Assembly: GCF_004522175.1 (NCBI RefSeq)
Contig: NZ_SDEB01000003.1
Span: 62,001 to 126,000, forward strand
DNA from: Paracoccus ravus
Lineage (GTDB): Bacteria > Pseudomonadota > Alphaproteobacteria > Rhodobacterales > Rhodobacteraceae
DNA: 64,000 nt
Direction of reading: 5' to 3'
Positions within the stretch are counted from its first letter, which is position 1. The number at the start of each line of letters is the position of its first letter. Under the pieces are notes generated by a model that worked only from the letters and a program-made list of their open reading frames with translations, had not been told where the DNA came from and did no database searches. The translations under genes and the position numbers were made by a program. Positions 45,526-55,532 of the stretch are shown here, piece after piece.

Positions 45526-46430
45526 GCCTCGTCCTTGTCCTCGGTTTCGGCGGGCGCGGCGACGATCAGCCTGACGCCCGCGGCCTCCAGCGCCGCGGTG
45601 ATCTCGGGGGTGGGAGGGCGGTCGGTGATCAGGATCGCCACCCGCGCCAGCCCGCAGATGCGATGCAGGCGCGAGCCGCGGAATTTCGTATGGTCGGCCA
45701 GAACGATGACACGGGATGCTGCTTCGACCATGGCGCGGGTGACATGGGCCTCATCCTCGGAATAGGTAGAAAGACCGCCCTCGGGATCGATGCTGTCCGC
45801 GCCCATGACGAATGTGTCGAAATTCATCCCCGCAAGGCTCGATTCCGCCAGCCGTCCGGTCAGCGATCCGGTCGAGGGGCGGATCACCCCTCCGGTCAGC
45901 ATCACCGTATGGCGGCCATTGCGCATCGCGTTCTGCGCCACCATCAGCCCCGAGGTCATCACCGTCGTGGGCGGATGATCGTCGCTATGGCCCAGCAAAT
46001 CCGCCACGATCTCGACGGTCGAGCCATTGTCGATCAAAAGCGCCCGGTCGTCCGTCAGCAACTCGAACGCGGCGGCGGCAATGCGGCGCTTGGCCTCGGG
46101 ATTGGCAAGGCGGCGGTCGGCGGCCTGCGGATGCACCGCTGCCCCCGCGCTTTGCGCCGCCAGCGCCAAGGCCAGTTCGATGCGGAAATCGGCCAGACCG
46201 GCAAAACCGAGGCTGCGGCAGAAGCGGATCAGCGTGGGTTCGGATGTACCCAGCCGGGCGCAAATCTCGCGCGAGGTCATGCGGATGAATTCGGACGGGT
46301 CATCCGACACGAAGGCCGCAATGGCACGCAGTTTCGCGGGCATCATGTCGCGCGCCGACAGCACCGCCGCCCAAAGGGCAGCGCCGTGAAGCGGCTTGTC
46401 GTCATGCGCCTGCTGCATCCCGCGCCCCAT
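45522..46430 (-). CDS. Hybrid regulator: RpiR-type HTH fused to DeoR-type sugar sensor
   Basis: The 302-residue protein does not fit one family. Residues about 28-95 are an RpiR-type HTH (LRAIAAFVSDDPSEFIRM, then SREICARLGTSEPTLIRFCRSLG). Residues about 118-275 match the DeoR sensor fold, not the SIS domain usual for RpiR: DNGSTVE (134-140), LTGGVIRPSTGSLTG (178-192), GADSIDPEGG (210-219) and DHTKF (246-250). DeoR sensors bind phosphorylated sugars, so it likely senses an amino-sugar phosphate from NagK, NagA or AgaS. It heads the agaS operon and is divergent from cutC. A start at ATG 46418 is also possible. Confidence 0.85.
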   Translation of the reverse strand: MGRGMQQAHDDKPLHGAALWAAVLSARDMMPAKLRAIAAFVSDDPSEFIRMTSREICARLGTSEPTLIRFCRSLGFAGLADFRIELALALAAQSAGAAVHPQAADRRLANPEAKRRIAAAAFELLTDDRALLIDNGSTVEIVADLLGHSDDHPPTTVMTSGLMVAQNAMRNGRHTVMLTGGVIRPSTGSLTGRLAESSLAGMNFDTFVMGADSIDPEGGLSTYSEDEAHVTRAMVEAASRVIVLADHTKFRGSRLHRICGLARVAILITDRPPTPEITAALEAAGVRLIVAAPAETEDKDEA

Positions 46431-46450
46431 TGGCCTGCTGTGCTGGGCAC

Positions 46451-46526
46451 AATGTTTTCCAACGCAAAATGTTTGTCAAACTAAAATCCATACAGTTCGA
46501 TTTTAGGGTGACTGAAAAAAATGTTT
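46451..46526. promoter_or_regulatory. AT-rich operator region of the amino-sugar locus
   Basis: CTAAAATC at 46481-46488 is mirrored exactly by GATTTTAG at 46499-46506 around a 10-base spacer. AATGTTT occurs at 46451-46457, 46468-46474 and 46520-46526. The AT-rich stretch stands out from the GC-rich surroundings and lies between the regulator and cutC. It is the obvious binding region for the hybrid regulator and holds both divergent promoters. Confidence 0.6.
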
Positions 46527-46580
46527 ACAGAAGCTTTGAATTGGTGTTGCCTTCCCTTCATCACCCGACCCGGAGGTCCG

Positions 46581-47324
46581 ATGCCTGCCCGTCCCAATCC
46601 CCCGCTTCTCGAAGTCTGCGTGGACGATCCGGCCGGGCTTGCGGCGGCGATCGCAGGTGGTGCCGACCGGATCGAGCTGTGCGCGGCGCTGGCGGTCAGC
46701 GGGCTGACGCCGTCGCCGGGTCTGATCGCGCAGGCGACTGAGGCGGCGATCCCGGTCTGCGCCATGATCCGCCCCCGGCCCGGCGGTTTCATCTATTCGC
46801 CCGAGGAACTCGACGCGGCTTTCCAAGACATCCGGGCGGTCAGGGCGGCGGGGCTTGCGGGCATCGTGACCGGCGCGACCCTGCCCGACGGGCGGATGGA
46901 TCTGGACACCATGACGCGGCTGCGTGATGCGGCAGATGGGTTGGAACTGGTGATCCACCGCGCCTTCGACCTCTCCCCCGATCTGGACGAGGCGCTGGAG
47001 CAGGCGATCGAACTGGGAGCGTGCCGCATCCTGACCGCAGGCGGAACCCGCGCCGCGCCCGAGGGGATCGAGGCCCTGGCCCGGCTTTCCGCGCAGGCCG
47101 GGGACCGCATCACCATCATGGCGGGCGGCGGCGTGCTGCCCGAGAACGCGGCCCGCCTGCTGGCGGCGGGGGTGCATGACCTGCATGCCTCCTGCACCAG
47201 CATGGTCGAGGACCCCTATCCCGCGACCCGCATCAATATTCCGGCAAGCAGGCCGCAAACCTTGGCCGAGAATGTCCGCGCGCTCCGCGAAGCGATGGAA
47301 CGCGCCACGGAGGCCGCGCAATGA
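46581..47324 (+). CDS. cutC: CutC-family TIM-barrel protein
   Basis: The 247-residue protein matches CutC (PF03932-type): LEVCVDDPAGLAAAIAGGADRIELC near 11-35, CAMIRPRPGGFIYS near 60-73, HRAFD near 125, RILTAGG near 150 and GGGVLPENAA near 185. CutC was linked to copper handling in E. coli, but its biochemical role is unsettled. Here it opens a sugar operon (coupled by ATGA to an oxidoreductase), which favours a role in carbohydrate metabolism. CGGAGG precedes the ATG; the upstream in-frame extension includes the operator and was rejected. Confidence 0.88.
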   Translation: MPARPNPPLLEVCVDDPAGLAAAIAGGADRIELCAALAVSGLTPSPGLIAQATEAAIPVCAMIRPRPGGFIYSPEELDAAFQDIRAVRAAGLAGIVTGATLPDGRMDLDTMTRLRDAADGLELVIHRAFDLSPDLDEALEQAIELGACRILTAGGTRAAPEGIEALARLSAQAGDRITIMAGGGVLPENAARLLAAGVHDLHASCTSMVEDPYPATRINIPASRPQTLAENVRALREAMERATEAAQ

Positions 47325-48484
47325 AGAACGGGATGAAGACCGGCATTATCGGCCTTGGCAATCGCATCGCCGCGATCCTGCCCTTTCTGCGCGAGACCTG
47401 CCCCGATCTGGAGCTCGTCGCCGTGGCCGATCCCGGCCCCGCGCATGAGGATCGTCTGAACGAGGCCGCACCCGCCCATTCCTATACCAATCCCGCTGAG
47501 ATGCTGGCCAAGCACCGCTTCGACCTGCTGCTGATCGGCTCGCCCAATCACCTGCATCTGGCCCATCTGCGGCAGGCTCTGGCCAGCGACACGCCCCATA
47601 TCTTTGCCGAAAAACCAGTTGTGATCTCGCTTGAGGAGACGCTGGAACTGGCGCGGCTGCTTGCGGCCCATGACGGCGTGAACCGCGTCGCGGTCGGAAT
47701 GGTGCTGCGCTATTCCGCGCTTTACCGCGCGCTGCGCGCCGCCGCGCCGCAAATCGGCGAGGTCATGTCCATCGAGGCCTCCGAGCATATCGCCCCCTAT
47801 CATGGCAGCTTCTTCATGCGCGACTGGCGACGCGATTCCGCGCTGTCGGGCGGCTTCATGCTGGAGAAATGCTGCCATGATATCGACCTATACCAAGGCA
47901 CGGTCGGCGCGCGGCCCGCGCGGGTCGCTAGCTTTGGCGGGCGCAAGAAATATCTGCCCACGCATCGCCCGGTAGACACGCCAAGCTACCTGAAAGTGAT
48001 GTCTCCACGCTGGGGCGGCGCGCCGGATGCCTATTCTGGACAGGGCGATCTAATCGACTACCAGACCGCGCTGGTCGAATATCAGAACGGCGCGACCATG
48101 GCGTTTCACACCAATATGAACACGCCCGACGAGTTCCGCCGCTTTGCCGTCATCGGCACCGAGGGCATGGCCGAGGGCGATTTCATCCGCAATTACTTCA
48201 AGTTGACCCGCGCCCATGACAGCGCCGTGCTGATTGACGATCCCGAAATCGGCAAGGCGGGCGACATGACACATCATTATGGCGCGGATGAGGCCATGTG
48301 CCGCGATCTCGCCGCCTTCTGGCGCGGGGAACTGCCCGAACTGCCGCTGACCGTGACGGATGCGCTTGAAGCGGGCGTCACGGCCCTTGCCATGGATCAG
48401 GCCCGACGCGAGGGTCGGGTGGTGGACCTCGTCGCCTTCTGGGCCGAATTCGACGCCGCCCTGTCGGGCAAGGCGGCTGCATGA
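47321..48484 (+). CDS. Gfo/Idh/MocA-family sugar oxidoreductase
   Basis: The 387-residue protein has an N-terminal NAD(P)-binding Rossmann domain (GIIGLGNRIA at 8-17, AEKPVVIS near 94-101) and a C-terminal substrate domain with EKCCHDIDLYQG near 182, holding the usual catalytic Asp/His pair. It likely oxidises, reduces or epimerises a sugar or sugar derivative; the substrate is unknown. It sits between cutC and the ABC permease genes, overlapping each by 4 bp. Confidence 0.88.
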   Translation: MKNGMKTGIIGLGNRIAAILPFLRETCPDLELVAVADPGPAHEDRLNEAAPAHSYTNPAEMLAKHRFDLLLIGSPNHLHLAHLRQALASDTPHIFAEKPVVISLEETLELARLLAAHDGVNRVAVGMVLRYSALYRALRAAAPQIGEVMSIEASEHIAPYHGSFFMRDWRRDSALSGGFMLEKCCHDIDLYQGTVGARPARVASFGGRKKYLPTHRPVDTPSYLKVMSPRWGGAPDAYSGQGDLIDYQTALVEYQNGATMAFHTNMNTPDEFRRFAVIGTEGMAEGDFIRNYFKLTRAHDSAVLIDDPEIGKAGDMTHHYGADEAMCRDLAAFWRGELPELPLTVTDALEAGVTALAMDQARREGRVVDLVAFWAEFDAALSGKAAA

Positions 48485-49359
48485 AGCGGGTAGATGCCTT
48501 TCCCTATCTGCTTCTGATCCCCGCCCTTCTTCTGGTCGGTACCATCGCCGCATGGCCCTTGGTCGAGACCTTCCGCCTGTCCTTCACCGATGCCTCCATG
48601 AAGCAAACCCAAAGCTATGTCGGCTTTGAAAATTATGCCAAATTCTTCCAGCGCGATTTCTGGCCGATCCTTGGCCGGACGCTGGTTTGGACTTCGCTCT
48701 CGGTCAGCCTGAAACTGGTCATGGGTCTGCTGGGCGCGGTGCTGCTGAATGCCGCCGTGCCGGGACGGGCGCTGTTCCGCATCCTGATCATGCCGCCATG
48801 GGTCGTGCCGGTTGCAGTCGGCTGCTTCATGTGGGCATGGATGTATAATGGCCAGTTCGGGATGATTTCCGGCCTTGGCCAGCGTTTCGAGCTGTTCTCG
48901 GGGCCGTTCGAGTTTCTCGCCTACAAGCAGGCGGCCTTTATCGCCACGGTCGTCACCGATGTCTGGATCGGCACGCCGCTGGTCTCGCTTTACCTTCTGG
49001 CGGCGATGCAGACGATCCCGAAGGACCTTTACGAGGCCGCATGGACCGATGGCGCGGGGCGCTTCTACCGCTTCCGCCGGGTGACGCTGCCGCTGCTGAT
49101 GCCCTCGATCACCACGATGGCGCTGCTGTCCACGATCTGGACCTTCAACAGCTTCGAGATCATCTGGATCCTGACCGAGGGCGGGCCACGCGGCTCGACC
49201 ACGACCATGATCATCGACACCTATCGCACCGCGATCTCGCGCTTCCGCTACGGCGAGGGCGCGGCGCGGGCGGTGATGATCCTGATCTGCCTGATGGTGC
49301 TCTCGGCGATCTATCTGGCGCTTCTGAACCGCCTGACCCGAAAAGGGCGCACAAAATGA
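48481..49359 (+). CDS. Sugar ABC transporter permease (MalF/UgpA type)
   Basis: The 292-residue membrane protein has six helices and the binding-protein-dependent transport signature EAAWTDGAGRFYRFRRVTLP near 183-202 (EAA motif contacting the ATPase). It imports, with the next genes, a sugar that is probably an amino sugar or chito-oligosaccharide. Its stop overlaps the next permease start by 4 bp. Confidence 0.92.
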   Translation: MKRVDAFPYLLLIPALLLVGTIAAWPLVETFRLSFTDASMKQTQSYVGFENYAKFFQRDFWPILGRTLVWTSLSVSLKLVMGLLGAVLLNAAVPGRALFRILIMPPWVVPVAVGCFMWAWMYNGQFGMISGLGQRFELFSGPFEFLAYKQAAFIATVVTDVWIGTPLVSLYLLAAMQTIPKDLYEAAWTDGAGRFYRFRRVTLPLLMPSITTMALLSTIWTFNSFEIIWILTEGGPRGSTTTMIIDTYRTAISRFRYGEGAARAVMILICLMVLSAIYLALLNRLTRKGRTK

Positions 49360-50198
49360 TCAACCGCTATCGCTGGTGGGAACTCGTCCTGATCTATGCC
49401 GGCATGGCACTGTTCCTGACCTTCATGCTGGCCCCCTTTGTCGAGGCCTTCATGGTCTCGCTGCGTCCCTTGGCAGAGGTCTTCCGCATCCCCTATCGCT
49501 TCTTCGCCGAAGGGATGAGCTTTGCGAATTACCACCAGATCTGGATTTCGCAGCCGATGCTGGGGCGCTGGATCATCAACAGCTTTGGCATCGCGGTGGC
49601 GGTGACGGCCCTGTCCATGGCCTGCTCGATCCCCGCCGCCTATGCCTTCGCCCGCTTCAAGTTCAAACTGCGCGACGGGCTGCTGTCGGTCTTCCTTGCC
49701 GTCTCGATGGTGGGGGCGGCGGTGCTGATCATCCCGCTTTACAAGCTGATGCTGGCGCTGGGGCTTCTGAACACCTATGCGGCGATGATCATCCCGGGCG
49801 CGGCCTTCACCGTGCCGACCGGCATCTTCCTCATGCGCAGCTATTTCATGCGCATCCCCGCCGAGCTTGAGGAAGCCGCCTATGTCGACGGCGCCTCGCG
49901 GCTCTATACGATGCGCCGGGTGATCCTGCCGATCGCGGCGCCGGGCATGGTCGTCGTCGCCATCACCACCTTCATCACGGCCTATGCCCAGCAGTTCCTG
50001 TTTGCGCTGACCTTCAACTCGAAGAACCACCTGAACCCGCTGCCGGTCGGCCTTTACCAGTTCTTCGGTCATCAGGAGGTTCGCTGGAACGAACTGATGG
50101 CCGCCAGCATCGTCGGCGTGCTGCCGGTGCTTGTGCTCTACGTCTTCCTGCAAAGATACATCGTTGCCGGGTTGACCGCCGGCGCGGTGAAGGAGTGA
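49356..50198 (+). CDS. Sugar ABC transporter permease (MalG/UgpE type)
   Basis: The 280-residue partner permease has six helices and the EAA motif EEAAYVDGASRLYTMRRVILP near 168-188. The start ATG at 49356 gives the 4-bp overlap with the first permease; a longer frame upstream is a shadow. Confidence 0.92.
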   Translation: MINRYRWWELVLIYAGMALFLTFMLAPFVEAFMVSLRPLAEVFRIPYRFFAEGMSFANYHQIWISQPMLGRWIINSFGIAVAVTALSMACSIPAAYAFARFKFKLRDGLLSVFLAVSMVGAAVLIIPLYKLMLALGLLNTYAAMIIPGAAFTVPTGIFLMRSYFMRIPAELEEAAYVDGASRLYTMRRVILPIAAPGMVVVAITTFITAYAQQFLFALTFNSKNHLNPLPVGLYQFFGHQEVRWNELMAASIVGVLPVLVLYVFLQRYIVAGLTAGAVKE

Positions 50199-50231
50199 CG
50201 CCTTCGGTCGCATAAAACAGGGAGTAAAAAA

Positions 50232-51440
50232 TTGAAGATCCGATCCTTCATTCTGGCCTCGACGGCGGTTTTCGCCCTGTCGAGCGCAGCACAAGCCGCG
50301 ACTGAACTCTACCTGATTAACTGCGGTGCGGATAACGAGCCGCAAGCCCCGGTCCAGCAGACCCATATCGACGAATGGGTCAAGGCGAACCCCGACTATA
50401 CCGTCCGCGTGGAATTCCTGCCCTGGGAGCAGTGCCAGGAGAAGACCCTGACCCTGGCCGCCGCGGGCACGCCGCCCGCCGCCGCCTATATGGGCTCGCG
50501 CGTTCTGAAGCAGCTGTCCGCCGCTGGCCAGATCGTCCCGATCGGGCTGACGGATGACGAGCTCAAGACCTATGAGCCCTCGGTCATCTCGACCGTGCAG
50601 TTCGACGGTCAGGTCTGGGGCCTGCCGCGCGCCTTCTCGACCAAGGCGCTCTACTGGAACAAGGACCTGTTCAAGGAAGCGGGTCTGGACATGCCGAACG
50701 GCCCGCAGACCTTCGAGGAAATGCTGACCGCCGCCAAGGCGATCAAGGAAAAGACCAAGGCCGCAGGCTTCGGCATGCCCGCCGCCGACATGGACAACAC
50801 CTTCCACGAATTCCTGAATTTCCTCTATTCGAATGGCGGGCAGGTCGTGGACGGCGATGGCAAGGTCGCGTTTGACAGCCCGAACAATGTCGAGACGCTG
50901 AAATTCTATCAGGAACTTGCCAAATACTCGCAGGAAGGCCCCGTCGCCTATGATCGCGGCAAGCTTGAGCCGCTGTTCAAGGAAGGCCAGATCGCGATGT
51001 ACACCTCGGGCGCCTGGGGTCGCGGCAAGGCCGAGGGCGTCAATTTCGGCGTGGCGCAGATCCCGGCGGGCCCCTCGGGCAAGCATTCGACGCTGCTGAT
51101 CACCGACAGCCTCGTGGTCTTCAAGGGCACCGGTCAGGAAGAGGCCACCCAAAACCTGATCAAGTTCCTGACGGCGCCGGAACGCCAGTCGGCCTTTGAC
51201 GAGGCTGGCGGTTGGACCCCGATCCGCGCCGGTGCAGGCGCTGATGCGCTGATCGCCAAGGACCCGAACTGGAAGCCCTTTATCGACGCCGTCCCGACCG
51301 GTGGCCCCGAGCCCCTGATGCAGGACTATATCGGCATGCAGGACGCCGCGATCGAGGGCATCCAGGCGGTGATCTCGGATGAGGTCACCCCCGAGGAAGG
51401 CGCCAAGCAGATCAATGACGGCCTCGCCGGCCTGAGCTGA
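50232..51440 (+). CDS. Sugar ABC transporter substrate-binding protein (MalE-like)
   Basis: The 402-residue protein has a Sec signal peptide cut after about residue 22 (SSAAQA/ATEL) and a family 1 solute-binding fold (GTPPAAAYMGSRVL near 77-90, LYWNKDLFKEAGLDMPNGP near 137-155, FTSGAWG-like TSGAWGRGK near 259-267). It delivers sugar to the two permeases. The start is TTG at 50232 behind GGGAG; I see no better ATG before the signal peptide. The gene follows the permeases instead of leading the operon, and a hairpin follows its stop. Confidence 0.9.
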   Translation: MKIRSFILASTAVFALSSAAQAATELYLINCGADNEPQAPVQQTHIDEWVKANPDYTVRVEFLPWEQCQEKTLTLAAAGTPPAAAYMGSRVLKQLSAAGQIVPIGLTDDELKTYEPSVISTVQFDGQVWGLPRAFSTKALYWNKDLFKEAGLDMPNGPQTFEEMLTAAKAIKEKTKAAGFGMPAADMDNTFHEFLNFLYSNGGQVVDGDGKVAFDSPNNVETLKFYQELAKYSQEGPVAYDRGKLEPLFKEGQIAMYTSGAWGRGKAEGVNFGVAQIPAGPSGKHSTLLITDSLVVFKGTGQEEATQNLIKFLTAPERQSAFDEAGGWTPIRAGAGADALIAKDPNWKPFIDAVPTGGPEPLMQDYIGMQDAAIEGIQAVISDEVTPEEGAKQINDGLAGLS

Positions 51441-51445
51441 CGACC

Positions 51446-51471
51446 AAAGGGGGGCGGTCCGCCGCCCCCTT
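51446..51471 (+). promoter_or_regulatory. Intercistronic GC hairpin after the binding-protein gene
   Basis: GGGGGCGG pairs with CCGCCCCC, with A/T flanks, starting 6 bp after the stop. It sits between the binding-protein and ATPase genes, as at the other two importers in this window. Confidence 0.6.
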
Positions 51472-51491
51472 CCCCAATCCAGGAGCAGCCG

Positions 51492-52613
<1,122 letters not shown>

Positions 52614-52621
52614 GGCAGGGG

Positions 52622-53368
52622 ATGCTGCGCGCCATGAAGCTCATGCCCCTGTCCGAAAAGCGCGAGGCCATCGCCCAGGCCGCGCGGCGGATCATCGATT
52701 TCGTCGCGGCAAGGCCCGATGCGGTGCTGGGCCTCGCGACCGGCGGCACGATGGAGCCGCTTTACGCCGATCTCGTCGCGGCCCATCGCGCGGGCCTGAG
52801 CTTCGCGCGGCTGCGCACGGTCAATCTCGACGAATATCTCGGCCTCGCGCCCGAGGACCCGAACTCCTATCACAGCTACATGGCACGGCATTTCCTCGAT
52901 CATGTCGACCTGCCGCCCGAAAACGCCTTCATCCCGCGCGGCGATCTCGAGCCGATGCGGGCGGCGGCGGAATATGCGGGCGTGCTGGACCGGCTGGGGC
53001 GGATCGACCTGCAGCTTCTGGGGGTCGGCGAGAACGGTCATATCGGCTTCAACGAACCCGGCACGCCGCTCGACGCGCCGACCCGCGTCGTCGATCTCGC
53101 GCCGCTGACCATCGCCTCGAATGCGCGTTTTTTCGCGCCGGACAGAGAGGTTCCTTCGCGCGCCGTGACGATGGGCACAGCCGCGATCCTGTCGGCGCAG
53201 AGCATCCTCGTTCTGGCAACCGGCGAGGCCAAACGCGAGGCGCTGGCCACCGCTTTCGACGGCCCGATCTCACCGGAATGCCCGGCCTCCTATCTGCGGC
53301 TGCATCCCGATTGCACGGTTTTCGCCGATCACGCGGCGGGGGCGGGACTGATGCGGCTTTGCGCCTGA
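52622..53368 (+). CDS. nagB: Glucosamine-6-phosphate deaminase
   Basis: NagB converts glucosamine-6-phosphate to fructose-6-phosphate and ammonia. The 248-residue protein has TGGTMEPLY (40-48), NLDEYLGL (68-75, catalytic Asp70) and GVGENGHIGFNEPG (134-147, with His140 and Glu145). The allosteric C-terminal region of E. coli NagB is shortened, as in the Bacillus form. GAGGCAGGGG precedes the ATG at 52622; ATG 52634 is an alternative. It follows the ATPase gene by 8 bp and completes GlcNAc breakdown together with nagK and nagA across the divergent promoter. Confidence 0.9.
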   Translation: MLRAMKLMPLSEKREAIAQAARRIIDFVAARPDAVLGLATGGTMEPLYADLVAAHRAGLSFARLRTVNLDEYLGLAPEDPNSYHSYMARHFLDHVDLPPENAFIPRGDLEPMRAAAEYAGVLDRLGRIDLQLLGVGENGHIGFNEPGTPLDAPTRVVDLAPLTIASNARFFAPDREVPSRAVTMGTAAILSAQSILVLATGEAKREALATAFDGPISPECPASYLRLHPDCTVFADHAAGAGLMRLCA

Positions 53369-53431
53369 GCGCGAGGTGACAGCGCGGCCCGGCTGGGCTA
53401 TGTCCGGCAAAACAGTCTAAAGGCCCCGGGC

Positions 53432-54337
53432 ATGAAACTTCTCATCGACACCGATCCCGGCATCGACGATGCCATGGCGATCCTTTTTGCCGCCCGTCAT
53501 CCCGAAATCGAGCTGGTCGGGCTGACCACGGTCTTCGGCAATGTCCCGGTCGAGATCGCGACCCGCAATGCGCTGGCCCTGGTCGAGCATTGCGGCCTCG
53601 CCATCCCCGTGGCGCAAGGCGCGGGCCAGCCGCTGGAATTGCCGCCCTTCGTGCCGCCCGCGCATATTCACGGGGTCGAGGGCTTCGGCCACCTGCCCGC
53701 CTTCACCCCGGCACGGCAAGCGGTCACCGAAAGCGCCGCCGAATTCATGACCCGGCTGGCCCGCGAACATCCGGGCGAGATCACCCTTTGCCCGATCGGC
53801 CCGATCACCAATATCGCCGAAGCGATCCGGCTCGACCCGGAATTCGCCGGAAACCTGAAGCGCATCGTCTTCATGGGCGGGGCATTGGACGCGCCGGGCA
53901 ACATCTCGCCCTTTGCCGAGGCCAACAGCTATCACGACCCCCATGCGCTGGAGGTCGTGCTGCGCTCGCAGGCCGAGATCCTGATGATCGGCCTCGACGT
54001 CACCATGCGGGTGCAATTGCAGGCCGCCGATTTTGCCGCGCTTGCCGAGGCCGCGCCGCATGATGGCGGCCTCTTGGACGGGATGGCGGGGCTTTACCTC
54101 GAATTCTACCGCTCGATCGGGCAGGAGGGCTGCGCGCTGCACGATCCGATGGCGGTGATTGCCTGCCTCGAGCCTGATCTTTTCGAGATCGAAAGGATCG
54201 GCCTGACCTGCATCGTCGAGGGCGAGGAAACCGGCCGCACCCTGCGCCATGCCGAGCCGGCTCAGAGCGCCGCGGCCCTCGATTGCGACGCGGCGCGGGT
54301 CCGGGCGTTGTTCCTCGACGTGATCAGCGGGGCGTGA
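53432..54337 (+). CDS. Inosine/uridine-preferring nucleoside hydrolase family protein
   Basis: The 301-residue protein has the calcium-binding N-terminal motif DTDPGIDDA (7-15), FMGGAL near 149, and a late HDP (ALHDPMAV) that completes the metal site. It hydrolyses nucleosides to ribose and base in the cytoplasm. It lies 63 bp after nagB in the same direction. The NCS1 base permease 1.2 kb downstream may be its functional partner. Confidence 0.9.
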   Translation: MKLLIDTDPGIDDAMAILFAARHPEIELVGLTTVFGNVPVEIATRNALALVEHCGLAIPVAQGAGQPLELPPFVPPAHIHGVEGFGHLPAFTPARQAVTESAAEFMTRLAREHPGEITLCPIGPITNIAEAIRLDPEFAGNLKRIVFMGGALDAPGNISPFAEANSYHDPHALEVVLRSQAEILMIGLDVTMRVQLQAADFAALAEAAPHDGGLLDGMAGLYLEFYRSIGQEGCALHDPMAVIACLEPDLFEIERIGLTCIVEGEETGRTLRHAEPAQSAAALDCDAARVRALFLDVISGA

Positions 54338-54340
54338 CGC

Positions 54341-55342
54341 CTAGCTTCCGGCGGTCCAGAGCCGGAAGCGCCGACCGCCGGTGATCTCGCGCAGGAGGCC
54401 CATGCCCTGCATCCGCGCCAGCATGCGCTCGGCGGTGTCGCGGCTGATATCGCTGCTGGTCTCGACCATGGCCGTGCTCATCACCGGATGGGCGGCAAGC
54501 GCCGCGATGATGCGGGCGGCATTGTCGCCTTTGATGCTGGCCGTGGCCTTGCGGGCCCGTTCGGCCCAGTCCGAGATGCGACGCAATTCGCGTCGTGCCT
54601 CGCTCGCGCCTTGGCAGACCGCGTCGAGATGGCGCTGCATCCGCTCGGGCGCGGGACCGCCATCGATCCAGACCCGGCGGCCCGCCCGGCCCAGCGGCAC
54701 GAAACGCAGCACCTCGCAGTCCGACGCCATGTCGCGCCCGGTCCAGCAGGCGGGCTCGGTCAGGCATTCCGGCGCCGAGAGATCGGCCAGCCGCCATGCC
54801 ACGCGCAAACCGGGCGCGCGGGCCAGCGGGTCGAGTTCCGCCAGCGCGGCATGGCCCGCCAGATATTCCATCGCTCCGGCGTCGAAGGCCGCGCCGACGG
54901 GCCGGGTCGCCAGCGGTTCCGGCAGGTCCTGGCCGTCGCTGCGGTAAAGCCCGAGGAAACCGCGCAGATCGTCGAGCTTGCTCTGCCCCTCCAGCCGCCG
55001 CAGCCCCCAGCGCGCCAGCCGCATCGCGTCCAGGTCGGTGCCGGCGCGGGCATCCATCAGCTCGCGCCCGATCTCTTCGCGCTGCAGGGGCGTGCCCTGC
55101 GCCCAGAGCATCGATTCCAGCTCGATCATGGCGAGGCGGCGCATCGCGCCTGCCTGCGCTTCGGGCGAAAGCTCGGCCAGCATCCCGTCGAGCCGACCCA
55201 CGGCCATGGCCGCGCGCGACAGCAGGCCCGAGCACGCGGCTTGCGCCTTGGCCCAATCCTCGGGGCGCGGCGCGGAAATGGCGGGGGCCTCATCCGTTTC
55301 GGGACGGGGCAGTTCGGTCAGGATCTGGTCAATCGGGCTCAT
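54341..55342 (-). CDS. DUF1612-like protein with C-terminal winged helix
   Basis: I recognise this only loosely. The 333-residue protein resembles rhizobial plasmid proteins of the DUF1612 / RHE_PE00001 type: an N-terminal helical region (LSRAAMAVGRLDGML, then LAMIELESMLWAQG and RLARWGLRRLEGQ), a middle segment with LRVAWRLADLSAPE, and a C-terminal winged helix at about 270-332 (STAMVETSSDISRDTAERMLARMQGMGLLREI). It is probably DNA-binding. The N-terminal layout also recalls Fic-like regulators without the catalytic HPFxxGNGR. It is convergent with the nucleoside hydrolase (3 bp apart) and divergent from the NCS1 permease. Confidence 0.5.
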   Translation of the reverse strand: MSPIDQILTELPRPETDEAPAISAPRPEDWAKAQAACSGLLSRAAMAVGRLDGMLAELSPEAQAGAMRRLAMIELESMLWAQGTPLQREEIGRELMDARAGTDLDAMRLARWGLRRLEGQSKLDDLRGFLGLYRSDGQDLPEPLATRPVGAAFDAGAMEYLAGHAALAELDPLARAPGLRVAWRLADLSAPECLTEPACWTGRDMASDCEVLRFVPLGRAGRRVWIDGGPAPERMQRHLDAVCQGASEARRELRRISDWAERARKATASIKGDNAARIIAALAAHPVMSTAMVETSSDISRDTAERMLARMQGMGLLREITGGRRFRLWTAGS

Positions 55343-55532
55343 GGCGCAAGCCTAGGGCATTTCGGTCGAATCGGCAGCCGGAATTGCCACGGCTGCGTCA
55401 ATTCCGGCCAAAGCGTGGCCCCTGCGCATCCCGCGCGACGTAGCGCCGCAGAAGCATGGAAGATTGCATCGCAATGTTGAGAATATCGGCGCAGGACCGT
55501 AAGGACAGCGGTGAAAACCAAGGATAATCGAC
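55343..55532. promoter_or_regulatory. Divergent spacer upstream of the NCS1 permease
   Basis: The 190 bp contain no supported gene. AAGGATAA just before 55533 is the permease ribosome site. I see no clear operator. Confidence 0.3.

Noticed and set aside
45522..46430. Plain RpiR regulator with SIS domain
   Set aside because: The C-terminal half shows DeoR sensor motifs and none of the SIS glycine/serine-rich motifs seen in the neighbouring AgaS.
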